Shown: one piece after another, positions 12,864 to 24,300 of the stretch
Layout: each line of letters begins with the position of its first letter
How positions within the stretch are numbered: position 1 is the stretch's first letter
From: Luscinia megarhynchos
Taxonomy: Eukaryota > Chordata > Aves > Passeriformes > Turdidae
Length of the DNA: 64,000 nucleotides
Assembly: GCA_034336665.1 (NCBI GenBank)
Contig: CM067592.1
Span: 51,016,473-51,080,472 of the forward strand
Direction: 5' to 3'
The notes under the pieces: model-generated
What the model was told of the DNA's origin: nothing
Databases searched by the model: none
The model's input: the letters and a program-made list of their open reading frames with translations, nothing else
Made by a program: the position numbers and the translations under genes

Positions 12864-14559
12864 CAGCTCTTTAATTTGAAGCCATCTGTTTTCATATTCC
12901 AGATGTGATTCCCCACAACAGGTCACAGATAACTGTCCTTCATCCCACAAACAAAAAAGCAGATTACAAGTGTTTTAGTTTGGATATAGGATTTTTACAC
13001 ACTGCTTATACTGCAAACTGTTCTAGAAAATCCTTCCTTGGGCAATTTACTCATAACGTATGCTTGTTAATGGAAACTTGAATTTTATTTTTAAAAAATA
13101 TAAATGTTCCAAGCCAAAAATAAAAACCTGTTCTTTCACCCTGCAGGCAGAAAATATTCTATTCTTGACTTACGAAATAGTGATGGTATCTGGAAAACCC
13201 CTTTGAGAAAACTGCACGAGTCCAACTTCAAAAGGGAGGAACTGAGGTGTGATATAGACCCTCAACACCTGTCCTCTCTGCTCACAGCAGCTGAGACACC
13301 AGCACCAGCTGGAAGATAAATCAGCTTGCACTGACCCGCCCCTTGGACAGCCCAGCTGTACCTGCAGTACCACTCAAGCACTGCAGTGTAGATATATCCT
13401 TGTTTAGAGCACTTCAATATCTCCGCTGAATGTGGCACTTCTGCTTTAAATATAATTTTGTGTAAATTGAAGAAATTATTCAGATTTTTTCTGTTACAGA
13501 AAACTGACCTGCTTTACTGACATGTTAAGGAAGGGATTATTGTCTTAGTGGGGACACTATATACCACTACAAAGGTGCCTGTACAGGAAGGATAATAAAC
13601 TACACAAATATAAATCAGCTTTAAATGGCTATAAATGCCCTTATTTCCCAAACTGCTGGAACTTTTTTGTTTTCAAAGAATAAGTTCCTATTGGCTTAAA
13701 ACTGCAATAAAAAGACTAGATTTACTGATTCTGACTAATTGGGAAAAAAACTCCCACAAACCTCCCAAAACATATGAAATTCCCCCAGAACCTCCAAAAG
13801 TAAAATAAAAAAGACAACTCTGCATTATTTCCTAACATTTTAACTGAAAAATCACTGTCAGGATTTGCATTAGTTCTACTGAAAGTACTGTTTTTATAAG
13901 AATAATCACAAACTGTTATAAAATTTCTCTCGTATACAAAGGTGTACCTTCTGGGCAAAGAAATCAATTTTTCTTTTACCCTATCAGCTATTACCAATAT
14001 TCCCAGATTTCTTAGCAGAATAAAACAAAATACAAACAAACAAACAAAAAAGACTCATCTCAGTTATTTCTCCATAAAACATCACAAAAGAGAATAGTAT
14101 ATGCAAGTTTATTTGCTTTCTCTGTATTCTCTGGGTAAGCAGAGATTTGAATAATTTCAAGTAAGAATGCCTAAATTCAAGAACATATAATCCTAAACAC
14201 AGAGTACTTGTTTTATGCTCTTTGACCCTAAGTGTCCAGGTAAGTGCATTGCAAGTTCACATACACAGGCATTTCTGTAAAGCACAGTTGGATCAGATTA
14301 AATTTATCTAGCAAGTGGATTTGACAGCTGAACAAAGATATTGATTCTGATTCTGGTTACTAATATAGTTTAGTCCTTCTTCAGCCACCCACCCAGGCTC
14401 TGCTCCATCCCATGTCCTTGTCATGTCCAAGGATTGCTCAGAGCTCTGGGTTTGGTGCAGCCTGATCAGCATGCGGTGAAATTTACCTTGCCAGCTACAC
14501 AAAGGCTAGGCAAAAGCCCGAAGAAGCTGTGTGAACAAACACTGTTTTCAGCAGTCCTC
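12864..14559. other. Unique non-coding DNA
   Basis: No gene is supported. A possible splice acceptor (pyrimidine tract then CTGCAG, ending at 13146) precedes an open frame that stops at 13319. The encoded residues match no family I recognise, so an exon cannot be claimed. Confidence 0.4.
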
Positions 14560-14850
14560 AGGCTCACGGTTCTCATTTCCCTGAGGCCCTGCCCTGGGTG
14601 TCTCAGAGCAGTGGCTGTGGCCCCTGCACGCCGGGTCCGGGCAGGCTGGTCCGTGCAGCACGCTCCATCAGCCGTGATGCATGAACTGCCCTGCTCACCA
14701 GGATGCCAGGTGGGGCTGACCCCTGCACACCTTCCCCCCGGTGCAGCTGCTGCACACTTGAGGGGTCTGAGAGCAGCCCTGTGGAGCTCAGCCCCTGGCG
14801 TGCACCACTGCTTCTCCCTCGCCTTTTTGTTCCTTCGGCCTTGCCTGAAG
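14560..14850. other. Short GC-rich, CpG-containing island
   Basis: Base composition changes sharply from the AT-rich surroundings. About eleven CpG dinucleotides occur in roughly 290 bp, with a tight cluster near 14625-14670. The 141-codon open frame across it (14434-14859, +) is probably a by-product of few AT-rich stop codons, since its translation shows no family features. The block could be a small CpG island, an unrecognised repeat, or an isolated GC patch. No TATA box or initiator could be assigned. Confidence 0.5.
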
Positions 14851-17800
14851 CTTTGCTAAAGTGCTAATATTTGCACAATATGCTGCTTCTCCTGCTGATT
14901 TGTGATGAAATGTGGGTTGCCACACTCTGTCTGAAGCAAGGCAGTGACTGAATCATCAGTCCCAAACCACTGATGCTGATCCTTCAAACCACTGATCCTT
15001 TGCAAAGGCATTTGTGTCATTAGCCTCACACAAGATTACAAAATGTAAAAATATCTACAGCCTTGTGACTTAGATGTTCTGCAGTTTAAAAACAAAGATC
15101 AGAAATGTCAAAACCTTGAGCTTACAGAAAAGTAGACCACAGTATTATATCTTTATTTGGGATGATATTGACATTTCTGGAATGCCTCAAGCTGCTACCA
15201 GTCTACAGATTTATAAAACAAATCAGGATTGGAAAATCTTGTGTTTATGCAGAGCTGTTCATTTAACACTGGCACAGAATGCAACTGTCAGATCTTCAGG
15301 CAGTTATAAACTATATTTTCTTCAGCTTCCACAAAAAAAATCGCACGTCTGAAGATTTTATCTTCCTTTCCCTCCTAAATTCCTGCATTTCAATCTATGC
15401 TTTTGAACAATGCAATCTTAGAGGTTCATATTTTTTATTATACATTAATTTTATTCCTTTCTTACACCTTCATTTTTAGAGCATGAACAGTATCTACCTG
15501 ATAGAGGAAATAGATATGAAGTCGGAAACCCTAAAACCTAATCAATGCTTGTAGAGATAAATTACATCTTTCAACACATGATGGAAGTGTCATGTTGCTT
15601 CATGCCCAGAAAAGATTCCTTCAGTTTCTCCAGAAGAAGTTTTGCCAGAGCAGACACTGGATTAAAAGTGGAGAAAAATATCTGCTGCATATAAATCTAC
15701 TCTGTAGATCTAAGAGTGCCACTAGAACTGGTGGGACGCTGGCAAGGATTCCAGATCATCTTGGAAATCCTGGAAACATTTAATGCTTCCATCAGAAACT
15801 TTCTAAAGAGGGTATATTATCTAATTCCCAGTTAATATAGAAAAGCATGCAAAATATAAGCCATTCATCAAAATGGAATGTGTGGGTAGAAAAGAAATGC
15901 TTTCCTTTTGAGTCTTATTCCCAGAGGTTCTGAATAATGGCACTGACACGAGTATGGTGTCACACAGCCGAGGAACCAGGAACATTCCCAGAGCTCCCAT
16001 TTCCCCCTCACAAGTTTCAGTGGAACCAAAACAATAAAGTTGTTAAGAAGGTAAGGGAGAAAATAGGAAGCTTATGATACAAGTCTTCAACTCTTTAAGC
16101 TTTCTTTTTTGGAAAATATTTATTACAGCATGTTACAGTTAAATTAAATATGGTGAATGGGTCTCTCCTAAGAGACTAAATTAAATTAAACCCGGAAGAA
16201 ACCAAACCTAATTTTATTGCATTTTATATAATCATGCAGAGGGAATTCCTCATTCTGACTCAGTACTTTTCCTTTGGTAATATTAGAATAATATTTATTT
16301 CAATTTGAACCAAAGAGGCATTTTGAGGAAAATAATAATTATATTTTTGAACTCTTTTGGCACTTCATATGTGAATGATACATAGCAAGTTAACAAGAAA
16401 TATGATATACCTTCTGGCAGATTATACGATGTATTAAATACATTCTGCATGTCCTTGTTTAAATTATAGGGGGAAAATATATGATCTACCTAATAAGACT
16501 ACATTTTAGCTTTTAAAGGTCCATTGATTTATAAAATGTCACTTTACATCGGGGAGATGAAAAATATTAGAGTCATTATACTGCAGAAATAGACAGATAA
16601 ACACACAGAAACGGAGGACCTGGTAAAAAGCAAAGCTATATGCATCATCACATAGGAAAATTAAGTGATATAACAAGAAAGTTAACTCTTAAAATAAATG
16701 GATGTTTAAAAAAATATAACCCTGTGCCATTCATAGATTAAAAGGCACAGATCAGATATGGCACCCAAAGTCTTTGGTGCTTTTTCACTAATGTTTTTTG
16801 GGGAGGGTCAGTGCATGAGCATGAGAGGTTTGATCTGAAGTGCCAGACCCAGGCTCACCCGACCACATCACCCCAAAACAGCTCCATGGCCAGCACAACA
16901 CCCCCATGGCTGGAGTCTCCGTGACTGCATATGGGTCCTGTCTTGGCACACATTTCCAAGAAACTCTTTTGAAGATATTTAGCATTTTTGGTGACATTTT
17001 AAGTATCTAGAACAGTTGACAGTAGACAGTGTTATTAACTAGTAACAGTCCAGTATTTCTGTGTTAGCATGTTGACGGAAAGCATCACTCCGTAAGTGTC
17101 TACTTTCTGTATCCTTACTTCTCCAAGAATACTCAAAATCTCCATTCAAACAAATCCACGCTAAAAAATTTGCAAGATTAAAAGAATACAAGGCCTTTCA
17201 TGAAAATATCTCATTCATTAATGGTTTTACTAAGGTTGGATCAGTTTACAAGCAGCTAAAGAAATTGTGCCTACTGAGGTCAAGGAAAGCAATCTGTACT
17301 CTGGACATATTCTGGGTTTCTGTGATTTATCCAGAGAACACAGAAGTGCAACATAAAAATAAATTTATTATTCCTGTATATATTGACACTGGATTGCCCA
17401 CAGATAGGTACACAACACATGAATGGACAATGAAGATTTTTGCATAATTTTATTAAAGGAGCTTGACTGTTGACTGTAATGAGAAAGCAGATTCAACAAT
17501 TCTTCTGTCACCTCCTGCATAAAGAAAGGTAAACTTTAGGTCTCCTCCCTGTTGAGATGAGTGGATATATTCAATTAAAAAGCAACAAAGCGAAAGGTTC
17601 AATGAATGTGTAACACTGAGTTAGGAGCCTGGGAAGCCAAATATATAATCCAGATCTCCTAATGTCTATTAATTGAAAAATTATGTGTTCTGAGTCTCTG
17701 TGTAATATAGCTACACATGTTCTGCCATCAATGAAATGTTCTGTTAATTAACTTTCAAAGCTCATGCAGAAAATTTATGCAGCCCGCTCATTTTTTGCTT

Positions 17801-18629
17801 TGTAGCAAAAATATAACAACTGAGAACCCTTCTCTTTTCGGGACAGACAACTTTGCTTGCAGTAGATCCATCTAAAATATCTATATCAGCTTCATATTCA
17901 GCAACGAATAAAATTGACCCCTAGGTGCCAGCAAGCCTACCAAAATACATTTTTTAAAATCTGCATATAAGGATACAGCTTCTTCCAGCTGTGAACTAGC
18001 TGTTGTGCTAGAGGTATCAGTTCTCAGTGTCAACTAAAAGTCAGGCCAGCAAAGTATCTTCATGGTCTGTCGGAAATCAGCATTGTATTGCAGCTCTGTT
18101 ATTTTGAACAGCTGAGCTCAGAGGTCTGTTAAAAGGAGGGGCTCTAACATAGATGAAAAATCCTTACTAAAGCTTAACTCACAGATATGTGGCACAAAAC
18201 TTTCTGTTGAAGGTCATATGCTTCCCACCCCGAGTGGACAAACTTCTGGTTCCAAGTCTTAGTCATTCAAAAATAACAGAGGGGCCCACAAAGACCTTTA
18301 TTAGGCTGAAAAAGCTTTCCCAAAGTTTGTCTGATTTGCCTGATAAAGGGCTACATGTAAAAGACAGTTTTGTCGTGGTTTCATGCATTCCATGGGATGC
18401 TTTGCCATGTGGCTCAGATATTCGGCACCACTAAAACTGCACAGAGAATGCAGGGTCCAGATTTGGACTCACAGGACAGGTCCTGATGCATAGTAATGAG
18501 TCCAGTGCAGGGTCCCCAAGATGGTCAGGGCTATAGAAAGGGATGGACAAGGGAAATGGAGATTGATGGGATAGTTTGTCCTGGGGGAAGAAAAGGGGAA
18601 CAGGAGAAGTTACTGCTGCCGTGTTGAAG
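14851..18629. other. Unique AT-rich non-coding DNA
   Basis: No gene or clear mobile element is seen. Open frames (for example 15074-15352, 16788-16997) are under 95 codons and featureless. A block at about 17700-17830 is dense in TTAATTAA-like and TAAT motifs and free of repeats, so it is a weak candidate for a conserved element. At 18372 the bases TGTCGTGGTTTC resemble an LTR start, but nothing after them supports an LTR. Confidence 0.5.
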
Positions 18630-18866
18630 GTGGAGGGACAGGGAGTAACAAGCACGATTCTAACACAGGAAATTCTGATTTAACATTAAGAACACTTTTT
18701 CTTCATGACAGTGGACAATCAGTTTGAGGTTGCTCAGAGGGGTTGTGCCTGTCTCTTTCTACAGAGATGCTCAACCCTTAACTGAGTAACCTAGTTCTCA
18801 TTAGCCCTGCTTTACATTTAAAGGATAGGGAGTAGGGCTAGATAATTTCTTCAGCTCTTTTTATTT
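18630..18866 (+). mobile_element. CR1 LINE, degenerate 3' end fragment
   Basis: The stretch can be followed along the end of avian CR1 elements. In order it shows the segment before the ORF2 stop (AACACTTTTTCTTCATGA near 18690), the GCTCAGAGGGGTTGTG block near 18733, and the final GGGCTAGATAATTTCTTCAG segment, matching the usual GGACTAGATGATCTCCAGAG. Many substitutions and small gaps show an old copy. The terminal octamer repeats are gone. It is 5'-truncated, as most CR1 copies are. Confidence 0.65.
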
Positions 18867-20029
18867 CATAAAAAGTTTCTGTTCTTGTGTGATTATATGA
18901 CCCTTAGAATATATTACTGGTTTACTGCAAGCTTTCCCTGCTTTTGAGCCTGCCTTGATCATGAAGAAAGTAGTGCAGTGATGCCACCACATATTATTTA
19001 AGCAAAGTTAGGAAATTAAAATATTTTACCCACCTGCTCTTTTAAAGAGACGTTATAGAGAGACTCATAGATAAAAGGGTGAGAAGGATTCCAAGTTCTA
19101 TATCCATACTCATTTGATGCCCCAAGTAAAAGACTGTTAAAGCCCCAATGCTAGACAGATACAGCTTGCAACATCTCAGTTTTACCACCACAATAAAGCG
19201 CACAGGGTGTGAATATCCAGTGCACATTGGCAGCCCAGCTCCACAGGTCACTCAGCAACTTATGATATACCAAATGCACAGTGTCAGGCAAGGAGGCACA
19301 AAGCAATAAATGGGAACCCTTAACAACTGCATTGACTTAGAAGAAGAATTAAATCTCAAATTAGAATATCTTATTTTAGTTCAGGATTTCTCAGAAATCT
19401 CTGAGTTGATTTTTGTCTTAACATACAATAACAGTATGTTTTATTCTCACTTTTTCTGTTGATTGGTTCTTACTATATTCCTTGAGAGAGACTTGAGAGA
19501 GCACTACATGAAACCATTACGTGAAATGTAATCCAGCAATGCATGTCTCCTACCCCAAGAATAGTTTGGATTTATAGCCTAGAGATCCAGAAATTTATCT
19601 CTTCATTTGGCTGAGACTCACTCATTTATTTGGATAACTTCCAATAGTGAGTTATTTGAATACCTTATACTTATATCTGCAGAAATAAAAGTCAGGATAG
19701 ACTACTAAATTATGTTTCCTAACTTGCTTCATCTGCCACTGCAGCAAAACCTCATGGAGAGTGCACAATCTCAACAGATAAGAGTGTATGGTAATTGCTG
19801 AGAATAATTTAGTGTATTATGAATAAATTTGAAGGAAAATTACTATTTAAGACAGTTCTGAATTTTCCCCAGTGGGACCCAGCTGCTGAAATGCAAGGAA
19901 TTGGGTTGCAGGATAACCATCTGTCAAACTTCTGCCTGCATCTTCCAAGAGGATCTAATCACCAGGGTATTAACTCAGCAATAAAAACTGAAACTAGCTT
20001 CCTTCAGACGTGAAAAACAAAGATTTGAC
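18867..20029. other. Unique non-coding DNA between CR1 fragments
   Basis: No gene or repeat is recognised. The open frames 19042-19251 (-) and 19819-20013 (+) are short and featureless. Confidence 0.5.
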
Positions 20030-20980
20030 TGGGAGTAGCCAGCATAGAATTGTCAATGACAAAATCTGCCTGACCTAGCTAATTGCTTTTTGTGATGATG
20101 TGGCTGGTGCTGTGTACAAGGGGTAGTGCCCACCCTGGCTTTAGCAAGATGGCATGATTTCTGCTAGCAGAATTGGCAGGATATGACCTGATAGTCAAAT
20201 GAGAAATTATGTGGAAAAGAGACTGGAATTTGGGGCTCAAAGAGATGTGTTAGGTCTGTTGGTTCTTATTAGCTAGTGACATCCATCAAGGGACTTGGAG
20301 GCAAAACCATAAAATATTTTTATAGGCAACCTAGATTGTAGGACAGAGAGCACTTTCAAAAGTTTTCAGCTAATATCAAATTGGTGATGTGAGGATGGGG
20401 TTTAGGGAGCAGCCAATAATCTGAAGGGCAGTTCAGCTGTTCAGGGGGATGTCTGATAAATTGAGAAATTGGCTGATGACAATCAGCCATCTTAATTTCA
20501 ATGAGGGCAAATGCAACACCCTGCACGTACAGAATCATGTTAAAGGTCAACACAAGCTCAAGGAACATTGTATACATCACTGAGGAGTTCTGGTAGGCAG
20601 AAAGATCTGCAAGGATCCTTTGCAGCGAAATATGTCAAAGAGGGGCTCTCTTTGCTCAGTCACAGCAGCAACAAGGATAACTATCTTGACCTGCAGGTCC
20701 AAGGTTTGGGCTCCTGGCACAAGACAAAGTCAGGATACAATCTGCTGGAAGGTCCCTGCCATGGCTGCACCCAGAGCAGAGAGCGTGGAAGAGAAGGCAG
20801 AGGGTGCTGGGCTGGTTCAGCCCAGGGATTAGCAGGTGAAGCAGGCGAGGAAAAGGACAGAGATGGGGGATGCTACTCCTGCACACAACCTCATGAGGGG
20901 GCTGCAGTGGGTACAGAGCAATGAGGGAGGCTCCACAGAGTTTGTGGAATCTCCATCCTCAGACATGTTCCAGCTGCAAT
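20030..20980 (+). mobile_element. CR1 LINE, old copy covering late ORF2 and 3' region
   Basis: The copy starts in the reverse-transcriptase region at AGCCAGCATAG (CR1: AGTCAGCATGG), then CTGCCTGACCTAGCTAAT. Degenerate but alignable CR1 ORF2 sequence follows, including GAAATTGGCTGATGAC near 20463 and AATGCAACACCCTGCACGT near 20511, which correspond to the conserved late ORF2 segments. Further on come a GCTGGGCTGGTTCAGCC block near 20808 and a 3'-end block TTGTGGAATCTCCATCCT near 20943. Frames are broken throughout, so the open frame at 20568-20924 is not a working gene. The copy is considerably more diverged than the one at 39 kb. Confidence 0.7.
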
Positions 20981-21137
20981 GGCACAAGGTCCAAGGTCCT
21001 TGTCCATCTCCATGGCTCTATCCTGCCATGACTGCAAAAGGAAGCTGTCTCCACAGCTGTGTGATTTCCTGCTATTTGACACACTGCCTTACACAATACC
21101 CATTCTCTGTTGATAAAGTTCCTGCTTCAGTGACAGC

Positions 21138-21312
21138 AGAGAAGCTCTGGATGCCCCATCCCTGAAAGTGTTCAAGGACAGATTGGATCTGGGCTCTCAA
21201 AAACCTGGTCTAGTTGAAGGTGTCCCTGCCTACAGCAGGTGGGTTGGAAACATATAATATTTAATGTCACTTCTAACCCAAAGCATTCCACGATTTCAAA
21301 ATTTTATGAATT
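21138..21312 (+). mobile_element. CR1 LINE, second 3' end
   Basis: This is a clear CR1 tail: GATGCCCCATCCCTGAAAG, then CTGGTCTAGTTGAAGGTGTC, then GGGTTGG, TTCTAACCCAAAGCATTCC, and a decayed terminal octamer repeat (resembling ATTCTATG units) up to 21312. A different CR1-like 3' block already occurs at about 20943-20980, so this is probably a separate CR1 insertion, or a second subfamily tail, next to the first. Same orientation as its neighbour. Confidence 0.75.
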
Positions 21313-24300
21313 CACACAAGATTGTTAGAAGCCAAACCAAAGAGAACTGATACGGCTAGCCTCCACTATTAAGTTAAATAAATTATGTGGAACTATATGA
21401 CATAAATGCATACTTTAAACTAAAACAGTTATTGTTTCTGCAACCGGTATTTTGGGCAGAAAAAACATTTACAGTCATTCAAACCCTTATCAGTTTTCTT
21501 TTGAAGACTCTTATAAATAACTCTCCTTTTTGTGAATGTAGCCCATGAAAATTTCAATTCCATATAAAAAGGCTGAACTTAGAAATTATTTCTGCTGGTT
21601 TTTTCAACACATACTATTGACATTTTGGAGGGGCTAAATAATAGAAATACTTGTATGCTAGAATTTCATCTTACATGCAATTGCTTTTGTCATACTCAAG
21701 ATAAATCAGAATATGTTGCGGAATTTGAAATTTTTCTGTCTGTCAAGAATTTATTGAGCAGGTTACTTTGTCCCAAAATATAAGCTTCTCTTCTATTTGT
21801 ACACATTTTATGAATATTTTAAGATACTGTCTTTGGGTTATAGGGGAAAAAATAAAAAAGACAGAAATAAAATTGAAAAAATGTTCATTTTTTTTATGCT
21901 GGATATGAGTATAATTTTCTAACCAGTAATATGTATTTCCATCTCTGAATTTCTCTGACTTAAAGCCCAGCTCTGTGAGACATCCAGACTGTAGGCTTAC
22001 ACCTATTGCTGAGAAAAAGGCAAGTTTTCCTTCTCAGCTTGCTCAGTCTAGTGCCATGAGAAAGGGCAGCATCTGGCCTTTCACTTTGTCCATAGCCACA
22101 GCTGTGTGCTTGCTCCCAGGCCACAAATGGCATGGAAATTACATCTCACAAGTTTCAGCTGCAGAGATTGAACAACAGCAAGCAAGAAGCAGCGTAATAT
22201 AAATTAAATAGATCAATACATATTGCAGGTGAAAAGGGGCAGCAAGGGGCCAGAGTGTCTCTACTGCCAAGCATTTCTCCTTTGACAAAATAAGTCATTT
22301 TAGGGGACAGTACAGAAATAATGATGGTCTTGCTGTTCAGACCACAAGTCAAACAAGCAGTGAGAGGACTTTTGCATCTGTTTTTGGTTTTCTCCTCTTT
22401 ACGCTGAATTCCCCTTCTTTGTTCCTCCACCCAGCCAGGCTCTCCCCAGTTTTGTCTTGGTGAAGGGCCATGCACACTGTGGAGCCTCAGAGCTACGTGG
22501 GGGCTTGGGACCTCTCTTAAGCACGTGTCAAGGCAGGCATCGAGCAAAACCAGGAGATGAGCAAAGACCCCACCAGAGCAAGCCTGTTGTGAGACCAGAA
22601 GGTCTGGTAGTGCCATGATTATCAGTCATTTTCCAAAGATATTCAGTATTTTTCAAGGCTATTCATTCTGTTCTCTGCTACTGATTAAGTCACTCTTCGA
22701 TAGAGGTCTGTTTGTGACAAAATTCAAATATTTCAAGTTGTTATCAAACATCTAATGCTCTGATTGATCTAGTTTCTGTTTAAGAAAGTCAATGGCAGTG
22801 GCAACAGCATATGAAAAAATGCACCTACTTATGTAATGTCATTTATTTCCATGTACATCCATTAGTTCAAGCCAAATGTGCCTTAACTATTTGTGTTGTA
22901 CCCTGACATAAGCCCCGACGAAATAAATTATTTATGCACTATTTTCTGAAAGTTATTCTAAGATGTGATGGATACAGACTTGTTTCTATTAAATCTGAAC
23001 AGCCCCATTTCCTCAGTATGCAGGGTAAAATGACAGGAAGTACCTCCTTACCTGATCAAGCAAATTCTGAAAAGAAATTTACTTTAATATTTTGCTTAAA
23101 ATGATTGTTGTGAGCAAATACTGTTGAGGGTTTTTTTTAATCCTTTTATTCAAAATGAATGAAATAAGACGTCAATAAATGTAAATTAAACAATTTAATT
23201 AGACATATGATCATTAAAGGTGACATTCATCCCTCATCATAAAACCCCAAATAATTGGGTAATGTGCATAGGGTTAATTGGATACTTTTTATAGTCTTCT
23301 ATAAAGCAATATATAATACAACACTTAGTAAAATAAGGAAATATTACTATAAACATTAGACTAATGCTGTGACAGGGATTTTTGAATGTGCAAAGGTTGG
23401 AAAATTCTAAATTACACCTCCCACAGCAACTGTATCTCAGCAATAATGCATATATAAAAATGTCAAGTCTAATGCTACATAGTGTACTGTATTAAAAATT
23501 GTCTTTGTGACTGAGTAGATTTATTTAGGGCTGTTTTGGGATTCAGAAGCTCCCCAGAATGTCTCAGGGACACTGTTCCCCAATTCAGCAAGTGTTTAAG
23601 CAAACATCTAATACTGGGCATTAAGCCATTCTTTTTGACATCACATTCAATCACAGCCTTATAGCAAAAAATAAAATTAATGTTTTTCTGAAATAGAGCC
23701 ATGTAGAACCTATAACATATGTTTTATGTAGCCAAAGTCTCACTTTGATTTCCCAATGGGAGAAGCTATATAATGCTAAGCATGCTATATATGTTGACAT
23801 AATTTCTTTCCAATGGCTTTATTTAAGCCCTGCCATATTAGTTGCTAACCCACAGAGAAAACCTACATTCAAGCTGCAGCTCCATTATTATAAGGTCTGA
23901 CCCTATAAAATAATCAGCCTCTTCTCCCTCCAATGTCAGGTGCAAAGAGTTCTAGCCCAGCAATATGCAGTGCAAGGCAAAGCTTTCAAGCCACAGATTT
24001 ATGAGAAATACATAATTAGTGCAGGCAAGATGGCACGGATAATAGACAAACACATTTTAGTTTAGGCACTGTGATACTCATAAATATTTTTTGCTTACAT
24101 TTTATAAGATGACCTACCTTCAAGGACACCAGAAGCACCAAATTACAGAGAGACAAACAAAACCGTAACTTGGATTCGTCTTAATGACTATCAGCAACTT
24201 CAGCTACAGCATGAAGAAATTCTGGTGGGAGTGTGGTGTGACTAGAAGAACCACTTTGGGGAAAACATGCGTGAAGAGAAAGTTAAATGTTAGTATATAA

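Noticed and set aside
13104..13319. Possible terminal exon after a good acceptor-like site at 13146
   Set aside because: A single acceptor-like sequence is common by chance and the encoded residues match nothing I know.
14434..14859. 141-codon open frame in the GC-rich island
   Set aside because: Low stop-codon density is expected in GC-rich sequence; the translation resembles no family and there is no splice or promoter context.
18360..18460. LTR-like opening TGTCGTGGTTTC
   Set aside because: Only the first dozen bases resemble an LTR start; no LTR end, promoter or target duplication follows.
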